NCBI GenBank assembly: GCA_037833965.1
Contig: AP031355.1
Location: 28,793,501 to 28,857,500, forward strand
DNA length: 64,000 nt
Source of the DNA: Marchantia polymorpha subsp. ruderalis
Taxonomy: Eukaryota; Streptophyta; Marchantiopsida; Marchantiales; Marchantiaceae
Direction: 5' to 3'
The notes beneath the pieces were generated by a model. It worked only from the letters and a program-made list of their open reading frames with translations, was not told where the DNA came from and did no database searches. The position numbers were made by a program, and so were the translations under genes. Below, piece by piece: positions 21,401-31,381 of this stretch (position 1 is the first letter of the stretch; each line of letters starts with the position of its first letter).

Positions 21401-21576
21401 CAAGCTTAGCGATAGTACGTGCTAGCTTGAGGTGCATGCTGTGTGGGTCGGTTGGTCAGGCGGCCCGTATGTTGGTGTGTGATAGGTGCTCTAGGGGATG
21501 GCACATGTCGTGCCTAACTCCGCCTATCGTTGTTATTCCGGCTGGACGATGGGTTTGTCCTCGATGTACTTCATAG
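18448..21576 (+). CDS. RT-RNase H-integrase-PHD finger (one internal TAG)
   Basis: Same frame as the methyltransferase and reached by readthrough of 18445; the first internal ATG is at 18484. Reverse transcriptase: LLEAGLVELSHGEYASATVMPVKK-type fingers, MCGDYRPINR, LPFGLKNAPAEF, and catalytic YIDD at 19129. RNase H: LHTDWSMLGLGAVLTQ through TDHQPLKWL. Integrase: HHCC zinc domain (20320-20460), then Asp 20536 (LDFAGP), Asp 20716 (TDQGTEF) and Glu 20821 (GLAERV), spaced exactly DD35E. From 21433 a PHD finger: CMLC, CDRC, GWHMSC and WVCPRC give C4HC3. A TAG at 19081 interrupts the conserved PAEF(Q)R motif, where family members have Gln, so it is a CAG-to-TAG change that would silence this copy unless also suppressed. 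Confidence 0.93.
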
Positions 21577-21733
21577 GGGTAGATGACTTGATCTTCACAT
21601 GTTATGAATTGCAGATAGGCGACTAACGATGGGGCGACATAGCACCCGGCCTACTGGTTCGCGCACCCACGAAGGTGTATAGCATGTAGTTGTAGATGGG
21701 GCTACCTGGGAGTCAGAGGGACCTGACCGCCAG
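21577..21733 (+). other. Non-coding 3' segment of family B
   Basis: Short stretch between the pol stop and the purine tract with no ORF of note. Confidence 0.6.
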
Positions 21734-21747
21734 CTAGGGGGGCGAGT
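21734..21747 (+). other. Polypurine tract of family B
   Basis: AGGGGGGCGAG inside ctaggggggcgagt sits directly before TGTGACATTTG at 21748. This argues that the 3' LTR begins at 21748, not at 21866. Confidence 0.55.
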
Positions 21748-21863
21748 TGTGACATTTGAGTGTGTACTCTCTCGCGCCTTATATGTGTGCATGTGTGTGC
21801 GTATGTGTATGTGAGTAGCATGTCAGCGATGTAGAGTGTATGGCGATATGTATTCGCACGACA
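21748..21863 (+). repeat. 116-base repeat X, first copy
   Basis: TGTGACATTTGAG...CGCACGACA, identical in all 116 bases to 22161-22276. It abuts the polypurine tract on its left and is joined through GC to the 293-base repeat on its right, so X plus the 293-base repeat could be one 411-base LTR. Confidence 0.85.
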
Positions 21864-21865
21864 GC

Positions 21866-22158
21866 TGTCATGTAGTTACGAGTCGGCTCACGAAGTTCAG
21901 ACACTTACTATATTTAGCCGTAAAGTTAGGGTTCCGGTCACGAGGGGTATACAGTCGGGGACGGCTCGAAGAACGTCAGTTCTTCGAGTCGAGCCTGGAA
22001 GCGTTGGGAGCGTAGAGTGACTTTCCCCTTTGCGTCGACCTGGATTCTCCGAGTGTGGAGTGGGTTGGGCTTGACTCATGTTTGTGACGGTGACGGTTTG
22101 TTGCCAATAGGGTAATTGACCGACGGGAATTCCAATGGGGAATCTCCTGTCTATTTCA
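21866..22158 (+). repeat. Right 293-base terminal repeat of family B
   Basis: Differs from 10749-11041 at three sites (one T/C, two G/A). It is followed by GT and then the second 116-base repeat. Confidence 0.88.
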
Positions 22159-22160
22159 GT

Positions 22161-22276
22161 TGTGACATTTGAGTGTGTACTCTCTCGCGCCTTATATGTG
22201 TGCATGTGTGTGCGTATGTGTATGTGAGTAGCATGTCAGCGATGTAGAGTGTATGGCGATATGTATTCGCACGACA
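22161..22276 (+). repeat. 116-base repeat X, second copy
   Basis: Identical to 21748-21863 and ends at ACGACA, immediately before the right-hand GGTT. It forms the outer right end of the insertion. Confidence 0.85.
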
Positions 22277-23992
22277 GGTTGGAACTTGTACGGACGCGGA
22301 CCGACGCGGACGCCTGTGGATAGGCGGCCTGTGCACAAGTGGACGGCCTGTGGATAGGCGGCCTGCGGGTAGGACGCGGACGCCTGCGGATAGGCAAACG
22401 CCTTCGGCGGAAGAGTAAAACCGTCATAACTTTCTCAATTCTTAACGGTTTGACTTACTTAGGGTCTTGTTGAAAGAGCTCGCGACGCTTGTTCTAACGA
22501 GACCAAGAACTCTTGGAACGGATAAGGCGTCACTGAGTTATGAGCGTCGAAAGCGGCTGTCATGGTTAGGAGAGAGGCCTTCGGCGTTAACATATAGAGG
22601 AGCCTTCGGCGTTAACAGTTAGAGGGGCCTTCGGCCCATGGCGGCCTGCGAGTAGGCGGCTTGCGTGTACGACGCGTGGGACCCACAGTCCTCGGATTTT
22701 GGAGAGGGAATTTTGGCCTAGGTTCAGAGATCTTGCGGGGCCCATATCTTTGCGATGGACGGTCGGATGGATCTGAAATTTTGTGGGGCCGTTGATCTCG
22801 GCCGGCCACGCATGCCTGCAAATTTTCAGCCTCAGATCTTGGATGGGAAGGCGCTGGCGGCTCTGTACAATAGGCTTAGGATTCAGGTTTAGGATTAGGG
22901 TTAGGTTTAGCTTGTAAGTTAGAGGGGAAGGCAGCCGCCGACTCCTCAGGTGTAGTATCTGTTGCGGCTCGCACCATGGCATTGCAGTGTAGTGTTAGTT
23001 AGAGCTTAGAAGGTATAAAGTAGTTCAAGGCGTCTTGCCTTGTGTTCTTTCCCAAATTCAGAAGTACAGATCAGGAACTCATCTTCTCTGCGTGTTTGTG
23101 TCCTTAAGTTCTGTCACCACGCAAGAGAAGTTACAACTTGGCGTTCCGCATTTTGTAGCTGAAGGTCTTCGGCCGAATGTTCAGAGCTAGTACATTGGTT
23201 AGAGACTTGAGTAGTTCGGATCTACACCTGCGGGTGACTGCCGATGCTCAGAGCCAGTGACTAGTTAGATACTTGAATAGTTTCGCCCCTACACCTTCGA
23301 GTGTTTGGTCCTGATTGTACTCCTTCGGGATTTTTCCCCTGAATGCCAAAGTGAAGTTTTGTTACTTCGTGTAAGCCTTGGTTGTAAATTCAGGTTACGC
23401 TGCAGCAGGTGCCTTGAGGGTAGCCCCTGTAGTATTTCTGGGAATGACAAGTGCCTGAGAATTCAAACTCTTCAATAGACTGTTGTTGTGTTACTGGAAT
23501 GTTTCTCCGTGAGTCCTTCAGTGCGGACCTATGTTCTCTGCGCGTTTTGTGAGTTGAGAGTGTTGTTCACCGCGTATGAGTGACTTCGATCCGAAGTAGG
23601 CAGTCCAACCCGGGTTTCCTACGCTAGCAGCAAGCTAGTGGAAGTGTTGTAAAAGCCGGAGTTGGAAGTCACTACCCGCAGCTTCTCTAAGTGTACTCTT
23701 GAGAGACCTTCCCCCTGAAATCTTGAGTAGAGGTCCTAACGGGTCTCTGGGTTGTGTTTCTGTAGTTTCAGGTGTGTGTGTGTGTGTGTGTGTGTTACGT
23801 TGCACTGTGCGACCTCCGAGTGCGCTCCGAGTGGACACTTGCAGTATTTCTGGGAGTGACAGTCGCCTGAGAATTCAAACTCCTCAATAGTCTGTTAAAC
23901 GTGACACTTTGTACCCTGTGTGTTCCTCTGTCCCTGTGGGTTCGACCTTTCTACCACTATATTGCAGTTTTAGCCTTTAGTGGGTTATTACA
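22277..23992 (+). repeat. Family A LTR without ORF, right half
   Basis: Continuation of the LTR broken at 10748. It holds one 122-base module (22424-22544) and a TATA box at about 23016. From 22985 it is nearly identical to 5082-6081, ending GGGTTATTACA at 23992. The region that holds the ORF in 1103-6081 is absent: without the inserted element this LTR is 2546 bases. Confidence 0.8.
22424..22544. repeat. 122-base LTR module, copy 3
   Basis: Begins GTCATAACTTTCTCAATTCT and ends CACTGAGTTATGAG, like the units at 10138 and 10419. Confidence 0.65.
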
Positions 23993-24600
23993 TAAGAAGC
24001 CGACAACTTCTTTTTCCGTCACCTTCCACAGGAGCCGTGCCCAATGAACTGGAGCTCCTGACAACACTAGCTCCACAAATCCTACTTGCCAACCATGCAT
24101 GTAAGCGGTCTTGGTCAGCTGCAATATCTGCAGCAATGCAGTCGCGACATTTCTCCGCAATCGATCTTTGTAATCCCGTTTCCGGAAACCGTTCTTGGGA
24201 TGCCTGGCAACTTTGAAAAGCTCATTGTAGGAGATTTCTTCCTCCTTGGACACCTTAACGCTATCGGCCTCGAAGAGGAGATACCCTTCCTCGCCGGCAC
24301 ACCTGCCCAACACCTACGCCCAGTCACAAATGTCCCACCTCTCTAGATGTGGGCGGAATCCGCGCGAGGGCTTCTGTCTCTCCTGCAGATATTCGCGCAC
24401 CATCTCCGGACATGTCCAGTTCCATTCCCACAGGAGGAAATCGAGCTTCAGCCCTGTTAGCACATCTTGGAATGCGCGCAGACCGATCTGCGGCACTCTG
24501 AGTGGAGACACTCGCAGCTGGGGGACCTTCGACATTGCGTTTCCTGCACACACAGACGTTCTCCCTTCCGCTCGCTCTCTCACAATCGCCGCTGCGCGTC
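23993..24600 (-). pseudogene. Family A LTR ORF, N-terminal part (minus strand), TAG stop, truncated
   Basis: Minus-strand translation matches the 2560-3110 region of the LTR ORF (GLRAFQDVLTGLKLDFLLW, RPHLERWDICDWA, LGRCAG, YKDRLRR). A TAG at 24314-24316 stands where both other copies have CAG (DWAQ). The sense codon for Phe is kept at the site of the TAA seen at 2947. The frame is cut at 23992 by the inserted LTR; the continuation is at 9918-9246. Confidence 0.8.
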
Positions 24601-25898
24601 GGCCGCTCCAGCACTAACTGCAATCACTCTCTCTTCTTGCGCGCTCAAGTTCGCTACTCGCAAGTTCTCTCCAAGGTCTGTCAAGATCCTTGCGCAACTC
24701 GTCTCCGCACTCTCTCCTCTCACTGCAGGTCTCTCCGCCCTTGCGCGTAATCTTGGAAGCTGGAAATCGCAAAATCAAGAATGAGAGAATGAGAGAGAAG
24801 AGCAGTCTTTTCTTCTCCGAATTCAAGATCGTCCAACGTTCTTACTGGTTACAATTTACGCAGCCGGCTATACGGCCTAACGGTTCGCCCTCGCATGCTC
24901 GAATTCACGTCTCCGCACTGCGCGCATTTGCATGCGTGAATGTTGAATTCTCCCCCCGCCACCGTCTTCCGGACTCGAGTTCGCCGCAGTGTATGCGTCG
25001 GCTATGTTGTCTTTTCCTAACCCGACCATCACCGGAGGCGTGTTGCTGCTGGCGTATTCCTTATCCGTCGGCGCCTTGCTGGAGGCGCACATCCAGTCGG
25101 CGCGAATTACGCCGGCGCGTATTCGTACCACTTGTTTTGTCCGTTCTGCCTCGTCTATTGCTGACGGCGCATATCCCGCCGGCGCAAATCATGCCAGCGC
25201 ATCCGCCTATCCGCGCCACGTCGGAGGCGTACATCCGGCCGGCGCTTTTCTTCCGTTGCGCAGCCGCCAAAGGCGCTTCCGCCTCTGAGTTGATTTCCTC
25301 CCATGAGCGCGTGATTCCGTCGAAGGCGCATCGCCGAAGGCGTATGGGAGTCCTTTCCGACTGTGAACCCTAGCGCGAACGGCGCATGTCCGGCTACGAG
25401 TTTTCCGATGCTCATAACTTCTTCGTCCCAGATCCATCTCCGGCGCTCTTGGGCTCGTTAGGACGAGCGTCCCGAGCTCTTCCCAATGCGACTTCAACCA
25501 ACTGGAACTACCGTGTATTCAGATTGTTATGAAGGTTTCCCCTTCCGCGCTAGCGGCGCATCGCCGAAGGCGCACCCATGGTCGGAAGCCTTCAGAGGTC
25601 TTTGCCGTTCTTCTGACGTCTTTAGCAAAATCTCCTCTGGAGGTGTCTGCGCCGGAAGCGTAGCTTCCTTAAACGCTGGAAGCGCGTGAGTAGAGACACC
25701 TCAGAAAAGGAGCTTTTGCCGAAGGCGCCGAAGACATTTGGCGCTGGTACATCCGACTTCGCGATTCTTCGTGACCTCGTGACGATCTCCTCAATCCACT
25801 CTATTTAACGTACCCTTTTCTAACTACAGACAATGCTTCGGTACTTGTTTTCTAAAATTGTTTAAATTCTGCAAAAAAACAAAAAGTGTGTTACCACA
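24601..25898 (-). repeat. Family A LTR, U3 start (minus strand)
   Basis: Begins, on the minus strand, TGTGGTAACACAC at 25898 and runs through U3 repeats rich in cgccgaaggcg into the ORF at 24600. It is inserted in the LTR ORF of the copy to its right, directly after LGRC-V-G. This is the 5' LTR of the minus-strand element whose gag-pol is at 6082-9245. Confidence 0.75.
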
Positions 25899-26338
25899 CC
25901 TACACACCTTCCTAACACCTGCGCCCAGTCACTAATGTCCCACCTCTCGGGATGTGGGCGGAATCCGCGCGAGGGCTTGTGTTTCTCCTGCAAATACTCG
26001 CGCACCATCTCCGGACACGTCCAATTCCATCCCCACAGGAGGAAATCAAGCTTCAACCTTGTCAACACATCTTGGAATGCGCGTAGACCGATATGCGGCA
26101 CTCTGAGTGGAGACACTCGCAGCTGGGGGACCTTCGACATCTTTCTTGCTTTTCCTGCACACACACAGACGTTCTCCCTTCCGCTCGATCTCTCACAATC
26201 GCCGCTGCGCGTCGGCCGCTCAGACACTGACTGAAATCGCTCTCTCTTCTCTTGCGCGCTCAATTTCGCTGCTCGCAAACTCTCTGCAAGGTCCGTCAAG
26301 ATCCTCGCGCAACTCGTCTCCGCACTCTCTCTTCTCAC
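25899..26338 (-). pseudogene. Family A LTR ORF, N-terminal fragment
   Basis: Minus-strand frame with SKVPQLRVSPLRVPHIG, LKLDFLLWGWNW and WDISDWAQVLGRC, about 80-90 per cent like the neighbouring copy by eye. It has the intact DWAQ codon. It is truncated at 25899 by the next LTR, so translation runs into LTR sequence. Confidence 0.8.
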
Positions 26339-27507
26339 TGCAGGTCTCTCCGCCCTTGCGCTTAATCTCTGAAGCTGGAAAACTCACAATCAAGAATGAG
26401 AGAATGAGACTGGAGAGCAGTCTTTTCTTCTCCGAATTCAACATCGCCCAATGTTCTCACTTGGTACAATCAAACTTGATTACGCAGCCGGCTATACGGC
26501 CTAACGGTTCTCCCTCGCATGCTCGAATTCACGACTCCGCACTGCGCGCATTCGCATGCGTGAACGTTGAATTCTCCCGCCGCCATCGTCTTCCGGACTC
26601 GAGTTCGCCGCATTGGAGCGTATGCTTCGACTAGGTTGTCTTTTCCCAACCTGCCCATCGCCGGAGGCGTATCGACGCTGGCGTATTCCTTCCCCGTCGG
26701 CGCCTCGCTGGAGGCGCACATCAAGTCGGCGCGAATTACGCCGGCGCGTATTCGTACCACTCGTTTTGTCCGTTCTGCCCCGCATATCGCCGACGGCGCA
26801 TATCCCGCTGGCACGAATCATGCCAACGCACCCGCCTGTCCGCGCCACGTCGGAGGCGTACATCCGGCCAGCGCTTCTCTTCCGTTGCGCAGCCGCCAAA
26901 GGCGCTTCCGCCTCTGAGTTGATCTCCTCTTATGAGCGCGTGGTTCCGCCGAAGGCGCATCGCCGAAGGCGTACGGGAGTCCTCTCCGACGGTGAATCCT
27001 AGCGCGAACAGCGCATGTCCGGATGCGAGTTTTCCGACGCTCATAACTTCTTTGTCCCTGATCCATCTCCGGCGCTCTTGGCGGAGCTCTTTCCAATGAG
27101 ACCTCAACCAACTAGAACTACCGTGAATCGTGATCGGTATGGAGGTTTCCCTCCCGCGCCAACGGCGCATCGCCGAAGGCGCACTCATGGTCGGAAGCTT
27201 TCAGAGGTCCTTGCCGGCTTCTGACGTCTTTAGCGACATCTCCTCCGGAGGTGTCCGTGCCGGAAGCGTACCTTCCCTAAGCGCTGGAAGCGCGTGGGTA
27301 GAGACACCTCAGTAAAGGAGATATTGCCGAAGGCGCCGAAGGCGTTTGGCGCTGGTACGTCCAACTTCGCGATTCTTCGTGACCTCGTGACAATCTCCTC
27401 AATCCAATCTATTTAACGTACCATTTCCTAACTACAGACACTGCTTCGGTACTTCTTTTCTAAAATTGTTTAAATTCTGCAAAAAAAACAAAAAATGTGT
27501 TACCACA
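26339..27507 (-). repeat. Family A LTR, U3 start of the outermost minus-strand copy
   Basis: Starts TGTGGTAACACATTTTTTG at 27507 on the minus strand and is collinear with 24601-25898. It is the outer edge of the transposon stack; unique-looking sequence begins at 27508. Confidence 0.78.
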
Positions 27508-28968
27508 AAGCCACTCATGACCGTCGAGAGATTGCCTGCCAAGGGTGTGTAATAAATATGACAGAAAAAGCTAATGAGGGAACTATACTTTATGCTTTCT
27601 GGGCAAACGTCAACCTTGGGTGTAATATTTTTCTTTTGCATGTTTCCAGCAATTATGAACCCCAGTGAGAGAAGCCCAGTTTTGCTTATTTGTTTAGATG
27701 AGTATTGAGCAGTTAGAAATCGAAGCGCTAGATTGAACTGTTTTAAGGAGTGGAGCCTGGAAAAATAGATAAGGCGAGGTTGCAATCATGACATGATCAA
27801 TGCTCTAGCATTCGCATGTCAATGTCATTTTCTTACTGCATAAAGTTAAACTTTCCTTAAGAGTGCATTTGAGGGTATCATTTCTTCCTCAAAGTCGCAT
27901 GCGAAGTTCATCCTTCGTCTCCATCTTTTTCCAGACTAAATACTCTTTACTGCCAATGAATATGTTTCTACCATTTGGTTTACACTTTAGGTTAACATTG
28001 AGATTCCTTGAAACAGAGTACCTGACCATTAAAATGCTCTACAAGACGTGATTGACTTAAAGACCTATGACTGCGAACTTATGGGGAAAAAGATAAGATA
28101 AAATATCTATTTAACTAATATTTCGTTCTACAATACTATAGGTTTAGACAAAAAGTCAAGCGTCAGAGTCTTATTCGGTCTCAAGTAAAGTAGCCGGAGA
28201 CATGTGCTTCGTGACTTCGAAGGGTAGATTCAGAGTTTCAGTTATTTATTGATATTTTATTCTTGTTTCCGAAGTGGGAATATTAATCTTAGGGGACGTG
28301 AACGCATTGCCAGAGAGCGGATATTTGTTTACCTTCAAACCTTATATCCTATACATATAAAAATAATAACGCCATGAACATACGTTATCCAAGAAAATAA
28401 GCAAAATACTTCAATAACTCTAATTACCCTCGTACTACAGATTGCCTCGAACAAACTTCAGAATTGTTACTTCAGAAATATGACTTTTAGATTTCTCTCA
28501 CTCATACATAGATCTCTGAGTGAGAAGAATGAACTCATATTTGTGCAGGGCAAGACAGAGTTGGCTGCTGAGTATCTAATAATGCTACAATATTTTTGCA
28601 ATAAGCCGAACTTGTAGGCATGCACGTCGCGTGTCAACAGAGATTTCTAATCTCAAATATTCATGAAAACTCATGGTGTTCAAATCTACCTTGGACACAT
28701 AACCATACGGCAGAATTTACCGCATAGTCCTCTTGGACAGGTAGATATGTTCATGGAGCATATGTAAGTAGCATGGATACTATGCTGCTTAATTCTAGCT
28801 TAGACAGATCGAAATCGTTAAACATACCAGCGGTAAGTTTCACGAGTCTGGTATGATACCGGGTTCATTAGTTATAAAAGCTCAAGACACAGATACAACA
28901 ACAAGCAAATCTGAACTGCTTTACCTGCTTATTCTGTACAATCCACGTGCTTTCCCATTAACTTCAGA
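27508..28968. other. Intergenic region, no gene seen
   Basis: Only short random ORFs. A TATAAAAG at 28873-28880, 95 bases before the esterase ATG, is the only recognisable signal. Confidence 0.6.
28873..28880 (+). promoter_or_regulatory. Candidate TATA box of the GDSL esterase
   Basis: TATAAAAG followed by an A/C-rich leader and then the ATG at 28969. Distance fits a short 5' UTR. Confidence 0.5.
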
Positions 28969-31381
28969 ATGAGTACTTACTCTCGAGCTCGCTGCCTTGA
29001 CTGCCCTTTTTGGCACAAGCTCGCAGCAGTCTTGTTTATGGTTGCCGTACTTACTCCAGCTCCTGCTGTCAGTGCCACTCCAATTAAAGGCAGAAATCAT
29101 GTGTGTCCCACGGCCTTCTGGAATTTCGGAGACTCGCTGACGGACACCGGAGGCACGCTTGACGTCTTCGCTTTGTCCTTGGACCCCGAGCGCAGCCCCT
29201 ATGGAGAATCGTTCTTCAAACGACCAGCTAAACGATTCTGCAACGGACGCGTTGTGCCTGACTACTTCTGTACGCTCACTCCCTGTTCACCGTCCCAAAT
29301 ACTCATATAGATCAGATCGACAGATTCAATCTTCCTGAAAGTTTTTTGGATTTATCATATGATGATATGGGTCGCCCATGTTCAGGCAAGCCTCTGATTT
29401 CAACACTGAGAGATCAGATCGCCAGAAATGTATCTAGATTATTTCAGCTTAGTGGCTAGCCCTTGATAAAGTCCTCAATACGCTCGTAGGAATGGTTGGG
29501 CCAGGAAGGATGATTTTGAGATTACGGTGCCTTTCAAGTCATGCATGTCCAGGTTGTACACCGCGACGTACCATACTTGGTTAAGATCTTCCGATTCTAG
29601 GCGTTGCTAAAAATGGTAGAGCAGCAATGTCATTGGCGATGCTGGTGTGCTCCAGGCTGACATGTCGTTATTGTTGGTGTTACAGCTCTGGCGTTCAAGT
29701 ACCCGCTGCTACAACCATATTTCCAGGCAGGTGCCTTCGATTACAACTATGGAGCAAACTTCGCTTCTGGAGGAACAACTGCTTCCAACGACACTTCTAG
29801 GAACCCGATATATCTGCTAAATCAAGTTGCCGAATTCGTCAGATTCAAGCAGAGCGCAACTTCTCAGAAGAATCAATTTGGTACGTGCCATTGTCTCCTC
29901 TCTACTTTCTTCCTAACTTTGGAACAAGGACCGGAGCTAAGAATGAGAATGAATAGTTGTGATGAAACTTCTGCCGTACTTTTACCTCGCAATATACCTT
30001 ACGGGCATTCCATTCCACTTCTTTCATCCGACCATATCTTAAACTGTCAATTGATCGAGCATGTGGGCTCCGCTTGACGGTCTCTGAGTTCCATCGACTG
30101 ATACCTTCAAGGTGTTCTCTGATTGTATATCCAGCATGCCATCCGTTCAAACAGTTTCTGCCTCGCGATGACTCGTATGGCGAAGGATTGTACACCTTTG
30201 AAATTGGAGGAAATGACGTTCTTAACGCCATCTTACTCAAAAACCAGACTGCAGCGCAAGTTGTAACTCAAGTGATCCCTGACGCCATGATGAACATCCT
30301 CGCCACTATCAAGGTAAACATTTCATGAAATAATGAAGATTCTCATAAGGTATGACTTAGTGGTAAGCGGATGAAGTACGTACAATCAAAATACTAAGTT
30401 ATCCGAGAGGAACAACGAGCCAATGTAGAGTTGAAAATTATTTTAGTACAAGGTTCAGGATGTTAGAAGATCAAGATCTAAAATCCCTGGATCAATTATA
30501 TTTTTCAATCTTCTTATTTGCCAACTTGAATGAAACATCTTCGTAACTGATTCACCCTGAGATTTAGAATTACCAGATATAAATGTTGTTCATGTGTACC
30601 TTTTGCCTTTTGATAGTTACAATTGATCAGCCAAGCGTCTTATTTCATCTCTTGTTGTCCAGATCTTAACATCAAATGGGGCAAAAAAATTTCTCTTCTT
30701 CAACACTCCTAATGCAGGCTGCAGCACCATAGCTATGACTGTTCTGGCATCCATTCCCGGGCTACAAAAGGATGATATGGGCTGTATTGTGTTTATCAAT
30801 GAGCTCGATCAAGCCTACAACAAAGCTCTTAATGATACAATTGCATCTGCTCGACTTTTATATCCTGGTAGAACGTTCTCCATCTTCAACTACTACGCTG
30901 CCAACTTGGAGATTTTGACAAACCCATCCCTTTACGGTACATTCTGAACTCAATTCTTGCAGTACAACAATTTGGAGTTGATGCATGTTCCTTGAAACGT
31001 CTTCTTCGAATGCTTGGATAACTGAAGGTCTCACGTTCTCTCGACATCTTCTGCTGTTTGATGACAGGATTCAATCCAGCTTTGACCAAGCGTGCGTGCT
31101 GTGGAGCTCCTGGATTTGGAACCCTCAACTTCAACCCACTCGTTACTTGTGGTAATCCAGGGTCCAACAAGTGTGCCAACCCGGAAGAGTATGTGAATTG
31201 GGACGGTGTACATTTTACCGACGCGTTTTACAGGCAAATCGCCTCATGGGCCCTCTCTGGAAAATTTACTGATAACCCGGTCAACTACACCTCTCTCTGC
31301 AAATTAGATTTCCGGAACTTTGCAAAGTCTTCCACTTACAACTCTGTGTATCCTCAGAGTTGCAGGGTTACTTTCACGTGA
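28969..31381 (+). CDS. GDSL esterase/lipase, five exons
   Basis: Exons by GT-AG and frame: 28969-29269, 29686-29880, 30135-30313, 30663-30936, 31068-31381, giving 420 residues with TGA at 31379. Start ATG is followed by a hydrophobic segment (LAAVLFMVAVLTPAPA), a likely signal peptide, so the enzyme is probably secreted to the wall. SGNH blocks are complete: FGDSLTDTGG (nucleophile Ser 56), the Gly block NYGANFASGGTTA, IGGND (Asn block), and WDGVHFTDAF with Asp 362 and His 365. This is a plant GDSL hydrolase of ordinary size that cleaves ester bonds of lipids, cell-wall acyl groups or acylated sugars; the substrate cannot be told. No stops or frameshifts, so it is the best-preserved gene in the window. 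Confidence 0.92.

Larger units (their letters stand above)
10749..22276 (+). mobile_element. Family B: Ty3/gypsy retrotransposon encoding a DNA methyltransferase and a PHD finger
   Basis: The element is 11.5 kb, inserted in a family A LTR. Order: 293-base terminal repeat (10749-11041), leader with a small acidic ORF, gag-protease-methyltransferase frame (14578-18447), leaky-type UAG, RT-RNase H-integrase-PHD (18448-21576), purine tract, then a 116-base repeat, the second 293-base repeat and the 116-base repeat again. The two 293-base copies differ at three positions, all transitions, so insertion is recent. The pol order RT-RH-IN shows Ty3/gypsy. DNA methyltransferases in retrotransposons have been reported from dinoflagellates and charophyte algae; I know of no described land-plant case. 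Confidence 0.92.

Noticed and set aside
24690..27188. Multiple ORFs of 80-230 codons on both strands in U3 of the minus-strand LTRs
   Set aside because: Arg/Ala-rich translations of the cgccgaaggcg repeat; no agreement of frame between the two LTR copies.
29902..30240. 112-codon minus-strand ORF overlapping the esterase intron and exon 3
   Set aside because: Lies mostly in an intron and antisense to a well-supported exon; no recognisable domain.
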